A stretch of DNA of 36,726 nucleotides from Pseudomonadota bacterium (GTDB taxonomy: Bacteria > Pseudomonadota > Gammaproteobacteria > Burkholderiales > Rhodocyclaceae). The notes beneath the pieces are model-generated. The model did not search any database and was not told where the DNA came from. It saw nothing but the letters and a program-made list of their open reading frames with translations. This document shows, piece by piece, positions 23,801 through 33,553 of this stretch. Location of the stretch: positions 1-36,726 of the forward strand of contig JAKOZI010000092.1 in the NCBI GenBank assembly GCA_029780075.1, in the 5' to 3' direction. The translations under genes were made by a program, and so were the position numbers. The stretch's first letter is position 1. The number at the start of each line of letters is the position of its first letter.

Positions 23801-24352
23801 ATGAAGACACTGATCGCCGCTCTAGCCCTTGCCGTTACCGGCGCCGCCTCTGCGGTACCGGTTACAACCTTCGTCGCCAGTTTCGGCGGCAGCGACTACT
23901 ACACGGTTACCGACGATTCTGACGGCAAACTGCTGTGGACCGAGGCGCAAGCCGCCGCCGTGGGCATCGGCGGTAACCTGGTGGCGATCAACAATGCCGC
24001 CGAGGAGTCCTGGCTGCGCTCGACGTTTGGCGCTACCGAGCGTTTCTGGATCGGCTTTACCGACCAGACCAGTGAAGGGGTCTGGGCCTGGGTCAGCGGA
24101 GATGCCGTGACCTACTCGCACTGGAGCAGCGGCGAGCCCAATTCCGGCGGCGGCAGCTATGAGGAAGACTACGCCGTGATCAACTGGTCGACCAGTGGGC
24201 ATTGGAACGACCTGCCAAACAGCGGCGCCGGCTTTGGTGGCGGACACCGCGGCATCATCGAGGTGGCGAAGGTCCCCGAACCGGCCGTTCTGGGCCTTCT
24301 CGCCTTGGGTCTTGCCGGGCTTGGTGCGACACGTCGCAGAAAAGCAGCCTGA
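23801..24352 (+). CDS. C-type lectin domain protein with PEP-CTERM anchor
   Basis: A 183-residue secreted protein. Signal peptide residues 1-18 (cut near ASA/VP), C-type-lectin-like domain about residues 29-155, then a PEP-CTERM tail: VPEP at 158-161, a hydrophobic helix 163-175 and a basic RRRK end. In the PEP-CTERM/exosortase system this tail is recognised and cut at the membrane, and the protein is sent to the extracellular matrix. The calcium/sugar site motifs EPN (112-114) and WND (135-137) are present, the EPN form being linked to mannose-type ligands. There are no cysteines at all, so the disulfides normal in these domains are missing. GGAG lies 7 nt upstream of the ATG. Exosortase genes are not in this window. 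Confidence 0.88.
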   Translation: MKTLIAALALAVTGAASAVPVTTFVASFGGSDYYTVTDDSDGKLLWTEAQAAAVGIGGNLVAINNAAEESWLRSTFGATERFWIGFTDQTSEGVWAWVSGDAVTYSHWSSGEPNSGGGSYEEDYAVINWSTSGHWNDLPNSGAGFGGGHRGIIEVAKVPEPAVLGLLALGLAGLGATRRRKAA

Positions 24353-24375
24353 TTGATTCGCAACTCGGACGATCA

Positions 24376-24402
24376 CGGGAGCTTCGGCTTCCGTTCTGCT
24401 TT
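24376..24402 (+). terminator. Rho-independent terminator after the lectin gene
   Basis: A 7-bp stem, CGGGAGC (24376-24382) with GCTTCCG (24387-24393) including one G-T pair, closed by a TTCG tetraloop and followed by TTCTGCTTT. It lies 24 nt past the lectin stop. The T-tract is imperfect. On the minus strand there is no T-run, so it serves the plus strand only. Confidence 0.55.
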
Positions 24403-24446
24403 CCTGGGATGGTCCGAGTGACATGCCGTCTGATGCGGCTGCGGGT

Positions 24447-27400
24447 TCACCTTCTGGCAACAACCTCCAGGATGAGTGCAGCCAGAGCCTGAGGATCAAT
24501 GGGTTTGGCAATGTGGCCGGCCATCCCGGTCGCCAGGCACTTGTCCCGATCTTCGTCGAATGCGTGCGCGGTCTGACCGATAATCGGCAGCTCGGGTGCC
24601 AGTTCGAGTATCCGCCGCGCGGCCTGGTAACCGTCCATCACCGGCATCTGGATGTCCATCAGCACGACATCGTAAGTATCCGGGCCGTCGGCGATGATCC
24701 GCTCCACTGCCGTGGCGCCATCGCCGACGATCACCAGGCGCGCGCCGTCGTCTTCCAGATTGACTTCCAGCATCATCTGGTTGATCGGGTCGTCCTCAAC
24801 CAGCAGGATGGAGAGGCCCGCCAGCGGTTCGTCGGGTAGCGTCACCGAAGTTGCTTCCCTGGTGTCGGGATGTGGTGCCGTCCGCACATAAGGCAGGCGC
24901 ACTTCGAACATGCTGCCGGCACCGGGAGTGCTCTCGACCCGGATCTCGCCCTGCATGAGTTCCACCAGGCGCTTGCAGATCGCCAGACCCAGCCCGGTGC
25001 CACCGAATTTGCGCGTTGTAGATCCGTCTGCCTGCTGGAAGGGGTTGAACACAAAGCCGAGTTGATCCGCGGTCATGCCGATGCCGGTATCGGTGACGCG
25101 GAACAACAGTTCCCTGCCCTGGCGTGCAGCCGACAGGGTGACGCCGCCGGTTACGGTGAACTGGACGGCGTTGCTGAGCAGGTTGAGCAGGATCTGGCCC
25201 AGGCGTAGCGGGTCGCCGATGCAGGTCGGCGGCAAGTCGGGCGCTTTCTCCAGGCGCAGTTCGAGGCCTTTCGCGCGAGCACGCGCGGTGACGATTTCGA
25301 GGGCGTGTTCGAGGGCTTCGTCAAGAGACATTTCGTTGGCTTCGACCTGCAGTTTACCGGCGTCGATTTTCGAGAAGTCGAGGATTTCATTGACGACGCC
25401 GAGCAACTGCTTGCCGGAGGTCAGGATTTTCTCGAAGGCGTTGCGGGCTTTTTCGGGATCCTGATGGTTGCGCCTGCCGATCTGGGCAAAGCCAAGCACG
25501 CCGTTCATCGGGGTGCGGATCTCATGGCTCATGTTGGCGAGGAATTCGCTCCTGGCACGCGCCAGGTTCTCGGCGGCGATCAGCGCCTGTTCGCGGGCCT
25601 GGATGGCAGCGCGCTGGAGACTGACGTCCACCACACTGACGACCGCACCGACGATCTGGCCATTCTCGACAATCGGGCGGCTGGCCAGAGTCACCGGCAC
25701 GGCAAGGCCGTCGGCGTGCCAGTAGGTTTCGTCGCCGATGCGCGAGTCGCATCCCTGCCGCCATCCCTGACAGGTCGTGCATTCCGCCGCCGGGTAGGGA
25801 CTGCCATCCGGACGGCGGTGGTGGAACAGAGCGTGCGCGCCACGGCCCATGGTCTGTTCCGCGGTAAAGCCGAGCATCTGGCAGGCAGCGGGGTTGATGA
25901 AGGTGATCCGGCCTTCGCCATCGACGCCATAAAGGCCATCGGCGCTCGATTCGAGGATGCGCGTGGCGCGCGCTTCGGTAGCCAGCAGTTCGTTGGTACG
26001 CTGCTCGACCAGTTCTTCGAGGTGCTGGCGGTGACGTTCCAGTTCGGCTTCCGCCTGCTTGCGTTCGGTGATGTCGCGTGCCGAGCCCACCGTTCCGATG
26101 ACCATGCCCCTTTCGTCGAGGAAGGGCGCCTTGTGCACATCAAGGTACGTCAGGCGACCCTTGAGGTTGCCGAACTCCTCGAACACCGCTGGTCCGCCGT
26201 GCTGCAGTGTGATCGCATCGCTGTCCTGGCAGAGCTCGCCGAAGGTGTGCCATTGCGGGTCGTCGGGATGCCTGTCGCGCTCCCGCTGCGCGAAGAACAT
26301 GTCGGTCTTGCCCAAGGGCTCATCGGTGTCGGCGGCGTTCAGGAGTTGCCGGCAGAACGCCGAGTTGGCGAACAGGTAACGCTTTTCAAGGTCCTTGGCC
26401 CAGATCATGTCCGGCACGTTGTCTGTCATCAGGCGCAACAGTGCGGCCAGAAGGCGCGAGCGCTCTTCGCTCTGGCGCATGGCCTCCTGGACGGACTTCC
26501 GCTCGGTGATGTTCATCGAAGTACCGACCGCAAGCTCGGCATTTCCCTGCGGGTCACGCTGGATCACGCTGCCCCGGGTGTGAATCCACTGGTACTGGGC
26601 CGTCGAGTCCTGCAGCCGGTACTCGAAGTCGAAGCCTCCGGCCTCCGGCTGGATGGCGCGCGCAACGGCCTCCTGGAAGGGCGTACGGTCGTCCGGGTGC
26701 ACCCGTGCGACCCAGTGCTGTATTGAATTCAATTCTTCGTCCGGCGCCAGCCCCAGGACGGGAAGCATCGCCCGATCGTAGGCCAGGCGGCCATCCGTGA
26801 GATCGAGTTCCCAAAGGATCACCCGGGTGACCTTGATGGCCATGTCCAGCCGCCGCTCGATGCGCTTGCGTTCCGTGATGTCCTCGTAGATGCCCAGGAT
26901 GCCGATCGTCTGGTTGTCGCTGCCCCTGAGCGGAACCTTGGAGGTGCGCAGCCAGATCGTCCGACCGTCCGGGGTCGACTGCGGCTCATCGAAGGACAGC
27001 CGGGCGACGCCCGAATCCATGATCGCCCGGTCGTCGGCACGATAGCGTTCGGCCTCTTTGGCCCAACTCATCTGGTAATCATTCTTGCCGAGGAGTTCTT
27101 CCGGATGGGTCTTGCCGGCGTCGCGGGCAAAGGCCGGGTTGCAGCCCAGGTAGCGCAGGTCCCGGTCTTTCCAGAAAACCCGTATCGGCGCGGTGTCCAC
27201 GACGGATTGCAGCAAGCTCCGGGAGCTTGCCAGCGCGGCCGTCATGTCGAGCAGGGCGGAATGAATGGTTCCCCATTCATCCCTGCCTGGCGTACCGACA
27301 TCGGGTGTCGCGGTGCCATGGCGGACCGCATCGATGTGTTGCAGCACTCTCTGCAGCGGCCGCTTGATACTGCGTCTGACAATGACCGCAATCGCCAGAA

Positions 27401-28340
27401 AGGACAGCAGCGCAATCAGCACCGACAGACCGAAAACCCATCGGCTGGCCGCCGCAATGGCCTGGTGAATCTGCAAACCCAGATCCGTCACACGACCGGA
27501 CGCCTGCTCGTCCAGGCGACTCATCGTTTTCAGTACCGCCACCTGGGCGGCATGGCTGCGGGTGACGGCATCATGGAAGCGATGGCTGGCGATATCCAGT
27601 TCGAGGATTTCCCGCCGATAAGCGACGGTCAGACGAATTGCCCGCCTGGCGATTCGCGCAATCTCGGGACTCGATGCGGTGAGCGTCTGCAACCTCAGGT
27701 TGAGATCATCAATGAGCGCTACGTTGGGATTGCCGTTCTCCGGATCTGCCGAAGCCAGGACAGCCCTTTCGGCAATGTTCTTGCCAATCTGGAGCAAGGT
27801 TTCCCGAAAGCCTGTGATCAGATTCATGATCTGATCGAGGTAATCGGTTGTTTTACCTGACAGGGTCTGGTCGATCAGAATCCGGCCGATGAGGTTTTCC
27901 AGGGCGGAGAGTTCAGCGAGAATCTGGCGGTCGATACCATCCAGGCTGAGCAGGATCCGCCGGATCGCGGCGCACTGGTCAAGCAGTTCGGTCGCCGTGG
28001 TGGACAGCGCGGCGATGGCCTCCGCCTGTTGTTTGTCCTGGTTCCTTTGTGCGATTGCCAGCAGGGCTGCCGACATGTGCCTGCCGGTGTCCTCCGAAGC
28101 TGAACCACTACGGCAACTTCGACTGAGCAAATCAATTTCCGAAAGCGCAGTAGACAGCTCGCGAGCAATCGAGGCATTTTCCAGCACCCCCGTCATCTGG
28201 TTGCGGGCGATGTCGGTGGCCAGAATCTCGACGCGATTGAAAGCCGTGGCGGCGATTACGGCGATCAATGCAAAGGCGGCCGCATGGAATAGCGCCAACC
28301 CGAGCAGCTTCTTGCCGACTCCGGGACGGATGGGAAACAC
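24447..28340 (-). CDS. Hybrid sensor histidine kinase with four PAS domains and receiver
   Basis: A 1297-residue hybrid kinase. Two membrane helices (about 12-34 and 301-323) enclose a helical periplasmic domain of roughly 265 residues, resembling TorS. Then come HAMP (about 322-374), PAS domains near 380-500, 500-635, 640-780 and 795-920, a HisKA domain with the phospho-accepting His939 ([12 protein letters not shown]), and a HATPase domain (N-box LNLLSNAV near 1050, GTGLGLAI near 1118). A C-terminal receiver with Asp1229 ([12 protein letters not shown]) and Lys near 1276 completes it. It is 16 nt downstream of a periplasmic binding protein gene in the same operon, which suggests that protein presents the ligand. 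No separate output regulator or Hpt gene is nearby. Confidence 0.93.
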   Translation of the reverse strand: MFPIRPGVGKKLLGLALFHAAAFALIAVIAATAFNRVEILATDIARNQMTGVLENASIARELSTALSEIDLLSRSCRSGSASEDTGRHMSAALLAIAQRNQDKQQAEAIAALSTTATELLDQCAAIRRILLSLDGIDRQILAELSALENLIGRILIDQTLSGKTTDYLDQIMNLITGFRETLLQIGKNIAERAVLASADPENGNPNVALIDDLNLRLQTLTASSPEIARIARRAIRLTVAYRREILELDIASHRFHDAVTRSHAAQVAVLKTMSRLDEQASGRVTDLGLQIHQAIAAASRWVFGLSVLIALLSFLAIAVIVRRSIKRPLQRVLQHIDAVRHGTATPDVGTPGRDEWGTIHSALLDMTAALASSRSLLQSVVDTAPIRVFWKDRDLRYLGCNPAFARDAGKTHPEELLGKNDYQMSWAKEAERYRADDRAIMDSGVARLSFDEPQSTPDGRTIWLRTSKVPLRGSDNQTIGILGIYEDITERKRIERRLDMAIKVTRVILWELDLTDGRLAYDRAMLPVLGLAPDEELNSIQHWVARVHPDDRTPFQEAVARAIQPEAGGFDFEYRLQDSTAQYQWIHTRGSVIQRDPQGNAELAVGTSMNITERKSVQEAMRQSEERSRLLAALLRLMTDNVPDMIWAKDLEKRYLFANSAFCRQLLNAADTDEPLGKTDMFFAQRERDRHPDDPQWHTFGELCQDSDAITLQHGGPAVFEEFGNLKGRLTYLDVHKAPFLDERGMVIGTVGSARDITERKQAEAELERHRQHLEELVEQRTNELLATEARATRILESSADGLYGVDGEGRITFINPAACQMLGFTAEQTMGRGAHALFHHRRPDGSPYPAAECTTCQGWRQGCDSRIGDETYWHADGLAVPVTLASRPIVENGQIVGAVVSVVDVSLQRAAIQAREQALIAAENLARARSEFLANMSHEIRTPMNGVLGFAQIGRRNHQDPEKARNAFEKILTSGKQLLGVVNEILDFSKIDAGKLQVEANEMSLDEALEHALEIVTARARAKGLELRLEKAPDLPPTCIGDPLRLGQILLNLLSNAVQFTVTGGVTLSAARQGRELLFRVTDTGIGMTADQLGFVFNPFQQADGSTTRKFGGTGLGLAICKRLVELMQGEIRVESTPGAGSMFEVRLPYVRTAPHPDTREATSVTLPDEPLAGLSILLVEDDPINQMMLEVNLEDDGARLVIVGDGATAVERIIADGPDTYDVVLMDIQMPVMDGYQAARRILELAPELPIIGQTAHAFDEDRDKCLATGMAGHIAKPIDPQALAALILEVVARR

Positions 28341-28356
28341 TTCCTCCTGCCTTCCG

Positions 28357-29346
28357 CTAGGGTTGCTGTCGCACCAGGGTGGCGCCTCTCAGGATGGTCG
28401 GTTTCAGTACCACGTGGTGGGCCTCGAGGGCGGTGACGTTGATGACCCGTTGCCCACGAACATTCGAAACCACGGAAATCCTGGCCACCGGCGTGCCACG
28501 CATGGCCTTCAGCAGCATCTCTGCCGATGTTTCACCCTGCTCATGACCGGTCTTGACGACCGCGGCCCAGGCCCCCTGCTCGACCTGATAGCGGTTGCCG
28601 CCAAGGATGGGGCCACTATAGACCTTGCGCAGAACTTCCAGAACTTCCTTGTTGTTCAAAGGCCGGGCGGCATCGTCGACAATCCCCTCCAGGCTGTCGA
28701 CCAGGATCGTGTCGCAAGCGGAATGGCCATTCTTTGCGAGCGCATCGATTCCTCTGGTGTTCCTGATCAGGTGAAACGCCCCGACCTTGACCGGGTAAGT
28801 CTCCTTTTCTTCTTCCACCTGGGCGCGCAGGGCCCGACCGGCCGGCACGTCATTGGTCATGAAGCAGGCTGTCCGGATCGACGGGATCAATTGCTTGGCA
28901 AAGGCCAGGGATTCGCGGACATGCGCCCGCTCCAGTATTCCGGAGACATTAGTGGCCGGGAAGCCGTATTTCGCTGCCGAGTTGTTGACCCCGTTGAACA
29001 TGACCGGCGTTCTGACCTTGTCTTTCAGGAACGGGACGACGAACATGGCCTGCGCATCGTCGTCCGCGACGATGACCCCATCGGGTTGCAGGCGTTGATA
29101 GAGCGCGTATGCTTCCTCCCCCTTCCTGGGCCCTGCCGCCGGGCTGACCTTGGTATCCATGTGGAAGTAAGTGATCTCGCTGGATGCCGCCAAAACCGAG
29201 TCGATTCCCTCACGGATCTCGATCACCCACGGGTTGTTCGCCTCGTAGCTCATGACGACCAGCACCTTGAATTCGGCAGCCAGCGCAATCTTTACCTGGG
29301 AGCAGAGAAAGACCACCAGCAATACTGCGGAACACAGGATCCTCAT
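28357..29346 (-). CDS. ABC-type substrate-binding protein, partner of the kinase
   Basis: A 329-residue periplasmic protein of the ABC substrate-binding (pfam04392-type, LuxP/TorT-like) fold. Signal peptide residues 1-24 (MRILCSAVLLVVFLCS then LALA-type cleavage). The mature part starts with FKVLVVMSYEANNPWVIEIR, then LQPDGVIVADDDAQAMFV and TPVMFNGVNN, typical of the two-lobed fold. The ATG at 29346 has GGAAG 9 nt upstream and begins the signal peptide; a longer frame reaches 29370 and beyond. It is the gene immediately before the kinase and probably binds its signal. No permease or ATPase genes are adjacent, which argues for sensing rather than transport. Confidence 0.8.
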   Translation of the reverse strand: MRILCSAVLLVVFLCSQVKIALAAEFKVLVVMSYEANNPWVIEIREGIDSVLAASSEITYFHMDTKVSPAAGPRKGEEAYALYQRLQPDGVIVADDDAQAMFVVPFLKDKVRTPVMFNGVNNSAAKYGFPATNVSGILERAHVRESLAFAKQLIPSIRTACFMTNDVPAGRALRAQVEEEKETYPVKVGAFHLIRNTRGIDALAKNGHSACDTILVDSLEGIVDDAARPLNNKEVLEVLRKVYSGPILGGNRYQVEQGAWAAVVKTGHEQGETSAEMLLKAMRGTPVARISVVSNVRGQRVINVTALEAHHVVLKPTILRGATLVRQQP

Positions 29347-29458
29347 CGATGAAATCTTCCTATATTTCATTGCCAGGCTGGGTTCTTCCCGGCGGTGGGG
29401 CAAGTGCCGTTTCGCCGATTGCCGATCTGTCCGGCGAGCACCGCGCCCTGTCGGCGGG

Positions 29459-30718
29459 CTACTCACTGGTGCTGTTCAACCAGCGCAGGGCGACGCTCAG
29501 GCAGGTGTTCAGCGTATGACGGTCAAAGGCGCCGGGGAGCACGGACAACAGGCGGTCGCAGCCCTCGGCGTCGTCGCTGTCGAAGCGCTCGAGCAGCGCC
29601 AGGATGGTGCCCAGCAGGCCTTCGTGCTGGCATAGCGCGTGGCGCACCTTGGGCTCGACCGCAATCTGTTCGAGCAACTCTTCGATCGGCAGGCCCAGCG
29701 CTGCCGGCATCATCGACAGGATGCCGGTGATGAAGGCCAGATCGGCGAGTTTGTGGTCGTTGACGTGCCCGACCGGGACCAGCAACTCCATCATGCGTCC
29801 GCGCAGGGCGGCGACCTGCAGCAGCGGTGAGCGGGCGGGGTCGGCCGTGCCGCCATGCGGTGCCAGCAGAAGCAGCGACAGCCAGCGCTGCAACTGGCGC
29901 CGACCGAACAGGGTGATCGCGTGCCGCAGCGAAGTCACCGGCTGCGCGAGGCCGCCACCACCACGGTGCCCGACCGCGTTGACCACGCGCAACAGATTGA
30001 GCGTCAGCGCCGGCTCGTGCTTGAAGGCGTCCTCGATCACCATCGTATCGACATCGCGTCCGACCAGGTTGATCAGGCGAATCAGTGCGGCCTGCGAAGC
30101 CGAGAGGCGGCGACCGCTGACGACTTCCGCCTGCGCGAAGTAGCGCCCCTGGAAAAGCTCGAAGCCCAGGCAACGGCAGCACTCCATCTGCTCGCGGCTG
30201 GCGACGCCCTGCGCCAGGAGTTTGAGCGGCAGATGTCGCAGCGATCCGGCCAGGTCGCGGAGTTCGCTTTCACTCGCCGTTTCGATGTCGATCTTGATGA
30301 CCTGGAGCATCGGCAGCATCGGTCGGCTGCGGTCGTCGATGCCCCGGTATCGCGCCAGCGCCAGCGTATAACCCCGATCACGCAAATAGTGGCAACGTGC
30401 CAGCGTCGCCTTGTCGGGGACGTCGTCGAGCATCAGTTCGAGGACGACGCCGGCCGGCGGCAGCAGCTCGATGGCCCTTTCCTGGAGGAAGTCGCTGTCG
30501 ATATCGATGAACGCGCAACTGTTGCCCAGCGCGCTTTGCATGCCCAGTTCGGAATACGCGGCACAGAGTGCGGCGGTGGCGCCGCTGCCCGTGCGGCGGC
30601 AGGCGGCGGCGCTTTCGTCGCCGCTGCCGAACGACAACTGGTAACCGGCGAGTTCCTCCTTGCGGTTCAGGATCGGCTGTCGGAAGAGGAACGCGTTCTG
30701 GAGTGTGGGTTCGGGCAT
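29459..30718 (-). CDS. EAL-HDOD domain protein (degenerate EAL)
   Basis: A 419-residue cytoplasmic protein of the EAL plus HDOD (YuxH-type) family. The EAL part (about residues 1-205) opens RQPILNRKEELAGYQLSFGS. The catalytic EAL triad reads YQL, and AEGVE reads AQGVA, so the metal-binding glutamates are gone although IKID is kept. It is probably a c-di-GMP binder or non-enzyme. The HDOD domain (about 206-400) has no His-Asp pair typical of active HD-GYP enzymes. It lies 36 nt after algC, with 112 nt before the binding-protein gene; it may be in the same operon as either. Confidence 0.85.
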   Translation of the reverse strand: MPEPTLQNAFLFRQPILNRKEELAGYQLSFGSGDESAAACRRTGSGATAALCAAYSELGMQSALGNSCAFIDIDSDFLQERAIELLPPAGVVLELMLDDVPDKATLARCHYLRDRGYTLALARYRGIDDRSRPMLPMLQVIKIDIETASESELRDLAGSLRHLPLKLLAQGVASREQMECCRCLGFELFQGRYFAQAEVVSGRRLSASQAALIRLINLVGRDVDTMVIEDAFKHEPALTLNLLRVVNAVGHRGGGGLAQPVTSLRHAITLFGRRQLQRWLSLLLLAPHGGTADPARSPLLQVAALRGRMMELLVPVGHVNDHKLADLAFITGILSMMPAALGLPIEELLEQIAVEPKVRHALCQHEGLLGTILALLERFDSDDAEGCDRLLSVLPGAFDRHTLNTCLSVALRWLNSTSE

Positions 30719-30754
30719 CGGCGCGGAGGTCCCGGATACGCGGATTAGAAGGAA

Positions 30755-32134
30755 TCAGAACGGCAGCGCGAGGCCGGGGCGCGCGGTCACGAGGACACGG
30801 CGAAAATCGGCCTGAATGCGTTCGAGTGCGGCCGCATTGTCGGCCTCGAAACGCAGCACGACGACCGGCGTGGTATTCGAGGGACGCGCCAGCCCGAAGC
30901 CGTCGGCGTACTCGACGCGCAGGCCGTCGATGGTGATGATTTCGCGTGCGCCCGCGAAGTGGGCGTGCCGTTGCAATTCGTCGATCAGCGCGAAGGGTTC
31001 GCCTTCCTGCATGCCGATGTTCAGCTCGGGCGTCGAGCTGCTGTCGGGCAGGGCCTTCAGGATGGCGTTGGCATCACCGGCGCGTGACAGGATTTCGAGC
31101 AGCCGGGCGCCGGCGTAGAGGCCGTCGTCGAAGCCGTACCAGCGTTCCTTGAAGAAGACGTGGCCGCTCATTTCACCGGCCAGCGGCGCGCCGGTTTCCC
31201 TGAGCTTGGCCTTGACCAGCGCGTGCCCGGTCTTCCACATCAGCGGTTCCCCGCCATGTTCGCGGATCCAGGGCGCCAGCCGGCGCGTGCATTTGACGTC
31301 GTAGATGATCTGCCCGCCGGGGCAACGACTCAGCACGTCGGCCGCAAATAGCATCAGTTGACGATCCGGGTAGATGATCTCGCCGTCTTTGGTCACCACC
31401 CCGAGGCGGTCGCCGTCGCCGTCGAAAGCGAGGCCGATTTCGGCGTCGGTCGTGCGCAGCGCGCGGATGAGGTCCTGCAGGTTCTCGGGTTTCGACGGGT
31501 CCGGATGGTGATTCGGGAAGGTGCCGTCGACTTCGCAGAACAGTTCGACCAGTTCGCAGCCCAGTGTGCGAAACAGTTCCGGGGCGATGCCGCCGGCGAC
31601 GCCGTTGCCGCAGTCGACGACGATCTTCATCGGCCGCGCCAGCGTGACGTCAGCGCTGATGCGGCGAATGTACGCCGAGCGCACGTCGGCGCTGCTGCCT
31701 TGCCCGGCACCGTGGTGCAAGGTACCACCGTCAACCCGCTGCCGGATACTCTGAATCGCTGCGCCGGCCAGGGTCTCGCCGCCGATGACCATTTTCAGGC
31801 CGTTGTAGTCCGGCGGATTGTGGCTGCCGGTGACGGCAACGCAGCTCTGGCAACCGAGTTCGTGCGCCGCAAAGTAGACCGTCGGTGTCGGGACGCAGCC
31901 GACATCGATGGTGTCGATGCCGGCCAGGCGGATACCCTCCATCAGCGCCGCCGACAGTTCCGGTCCCGACAGGCGTCCGTCGCGGCCGACGGCGATCGCC
32001 TGCTGGCCACGCTCCACCGCCAGCGACCCCAGGCCGTGGCCGATGCGCCGGACGGTGTCGACGGTCAGCGTCTTGCCGACGATGCCGCGAATGTCGTAGG
32101 CCTTGAAGATTTCAGGGGGCAGGAGAGCGTCCAT
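30755..32134 (-). CDS. algC: Phosphomannomutase/phosphoglucomutase AlgC
   Basis: A 459-residue alpha-D-phosphohexomutase that makes mannose-1-P or glucose-1-P for exopolysaccharide and LPS. The phosphoserine loop TGSHNPP is present (Ser104), as are the metal loop DGDGDRLG, the sugar-binding GEMSGHVFF loop and the phosphate-binding RPSNTTP loop near the C-terminus. The N-terminal FKAYDIRGIVG is classic. The ATG at 32134 has GAGG 6 nt upstream, and the previous gene ends one base before it. The longer frame upstream overlaps yheT and is rejected. Confidence 0.95.
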   Translation of the reverse strand: MDALLPPEIFKAYDIRGIVGKTLTVDTVRRIGHGLGSLAVERGQQAIAVGRDGRLSGPELSAALMEGIRLAGIDTIDVGCVPTPTVYFAAHELGCQSCVAVTGSHNPPDYNGLKMVIGGETLAGAAIQSIRQRVDGGTLHHGAGQGSSADVRSAYIRRISADVTLARPMKIVVDCGNGVAGGIAPELFRTLGCELVELFCEVDGTFPNHHPDPSKPENLQDLIRALRTTDAEIGLAFDGDGDRLGVVTKDGEIIYPDRQLMLFAADVLSRCPGGQIIYDVKCTRRLAPWIREHGGEPLMWKTGHALVKAKLRETGAPLAGEMSGHVFFKERWYGFDDGLYAGARLLEILSRAGDANAILKALPDSSSTPELNIGMQEGEPFALIDELQRHAHFAGAREIITIDGLRVEYADGFGLARPSNTTPVVVLRFEADNAAALERIQADFRRVLVTARPGLALPF

Positions 32135-32135
32135 G

Positions 32136-33107
32136 TCAAACCTCGTACTGAAAAAAATGAAGAAGGCGCTGTGGCAGCCAGTCGAGTCGCCCTGGCAGGC
32201 TGCCGGTGACAAAACCGACGTGCCCGCCCTGGCGCGGGAATTCGAGGCGTACGCTGGCCGCGGCCTGGCGAGCCAGAGGTAGCGCCTGGGCCGGCAGGAA
32301 GGGGTCGTTCTGGGCGTTGAGCACCAGCGTCGGCAGGCGGATGCCGGTCAGCCAGGGCTTGCTCGACGCTTTGCGCCAGTAGTCGTCGGCGCCGGCGAAG
32401 CCGTGCAGCGGGGCGGTGACGACGTCGTCGAACTCGTACAGGTTGTTGGCCGCGGACATGCGCCGTTCGTCGAACAGGCCGGGATAGCGGCGCAACTTCT
32501 CGGTGGCGTTGCGCTTGAGTGTGCGCAGGAAGTACTGCGTGTAGATGCGGTTGAAACCGCGTGCGAGGTGGTGGCCACAGGCGGTCAGGTCGAGCGGGGC
32601 GCTGATCGCGGCCGCGGCGCGGAGGCAGTCGCCGGCGCCTGCCTGCCTTTCGCCGAGCCATTTGAGCAGGGCATTGCCGCCCAGCGAGACGCCGACGGCG
32701 TAGCACGGGCGCGTCGGGCAAAGCGCCCGCAGACGCCGCAGGATCCAGTCGATTTCGTCGCTGTCTCCGGAATGATAGGCGCGCGGCAGGCGATTGCTCT
32801 CGCCCGAACAACCGCGAAAATTCACCACCACGCCAGACCAGCCGATGGCTGTGGCGGCGCGCATCAGCGTAATCGCGTAGTGGCTGACCGAACTGCCTTC
32901 CAGACCATGAAAAAGGACCAGCAGCGGCCGCGTGTCGGTGCCGTTCGACGCCGGCGGTACGACATTCCAGTCCAGGTCGATGAAGTCACCATCCGGCGTT
33001 TCCCAGCGGTCGCGGTGGTAGGGCAGGGGGTCGGGCCTGATCAGCAGCGGGTAGATGGTCTGCGCGTGCCCGCCGGGCAGCCAGCCAGGTGCGCGGTAGG
33101 TGGTCAA
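32136..33107 (-). CDS. yheT: YheT-family alpha/beta hydrolase
   Basis: A 323-residue hydrolase of the YheT family (AB hydrolase superfamily; natural substrate not established). Family motifs: PGWLPGGHAQTIYP at the N-terminus, LFHGLEGSS (oxyanion region), VNFRGCSGE, GVSLGGNALLKWLGE (nucleophile Ser), NAQNDPFLP (acid) and QGGHVGFV (His). It starts with TTG at 33107, overlapping the TGA of the gene before it and preceded by GGA at 7 nt; no ATG is available near the family N-terminus. It is one base from algC. The chain waaF, NTF2-like, yheT, algC is thus tightly coupled. Confidence 0.9.
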   Translation of the reverse strand: MTTYRAPGWLPGGHAQTIYPLLIRPDPLPYHRDRWETPDGDFIDLDWNVVPPASNGTDTRPLLVLFHGLEGSSVSHYAITLMRAATAIGWSGVVVNFRGCSGESNRLPRAYHSGDSDEIDWILRRLRALCPTRPCYAVGVSLGGNALLKWLGERQAGAGDCLRAAAAISAPLDLTACGHHLARGFNRIYTQYFLRTLKRNATEKLRRYPGLFDERRMSAANNLYEFDDVVTAPLHGFAGADDYWRKASSKPWLTGIRLPTLVLNAQNDPFLPAQALPLARQAAASVRLEFPRQGGHVGFVTGSLPGRLDWLPQRLLHFFQYEV

Positions 33108-33553
33108 TGCAGCGTCCGCGGCGTATTCGCGTTGCGTTCGCCGGCCACTCCGGTCTCGGCCGCGTCCCGATCGGCGGCTGTCGACGAGTGATGCGAGAGC
33201 AGGCGCCAGCCACTGGCGCCGCGCTGGAAGACGTTGGTCGCCAGCATCGGGCCGTGCGGCCGGCGCTCGTCGCCGATGTACAGCGTTTCAACGACATTAT
33301 GTACGGCGAGCAGCATGCCGCTCCAGCGTACCCCGCGCGACAGGCGAACCATCAGGCGGGGATTGTTGGCGAAGATGCCGCGCCAGCTATCGCGGATGGC
33401 GTCGGTGCCGGTCAGGCGCTGGCCGGTCGGGTGGATGCAAACGATCTCCTCGTCGTCGGCCCAGACGCTCATCAGGGCGGCCAGGTCGGCCCGCGCGATG
33501 GCCTCGTAGAAGGCCGTCTCGACATCCTCCGGGGTGGCAAAAACGGCAATCAT
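33104..33553 (-). CDS. NTF2/SnoaL-like small protein
   Basis: A 149-residue protein with an NTF2-like cone fold of the DUF4440/SnoaL type: TPEDVETAFYEAIARADLAA and LMSVWADDEEIVCIHPTGQ, then the beta-rich second half (GVRWSGMLLAVHNVVETLYI, WRLLSHHSS). Such proteins bind or isomerise small molecules or form scaffolds; the role here is unknown. The ATG at 33553 overlaps the waaF stop (ATGA) and has CAGG 7 nt upstream. Its own stop overlaps the TTG of yheT. Confidence 0.8.
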   Translation of the reverse strand: MIAVFATPEDVETAFYEAIARADLAALMSVWADDEEIVCIHPTGQRLTGTDAIRDSWRGIFANNPRLMVRLSRGVRWSGMLLAVHNVVETLYIGDERRPHGPMLATNVFQRGASGWRLLSHHSSTAADRDAAETGVAGERNANTPRTLH

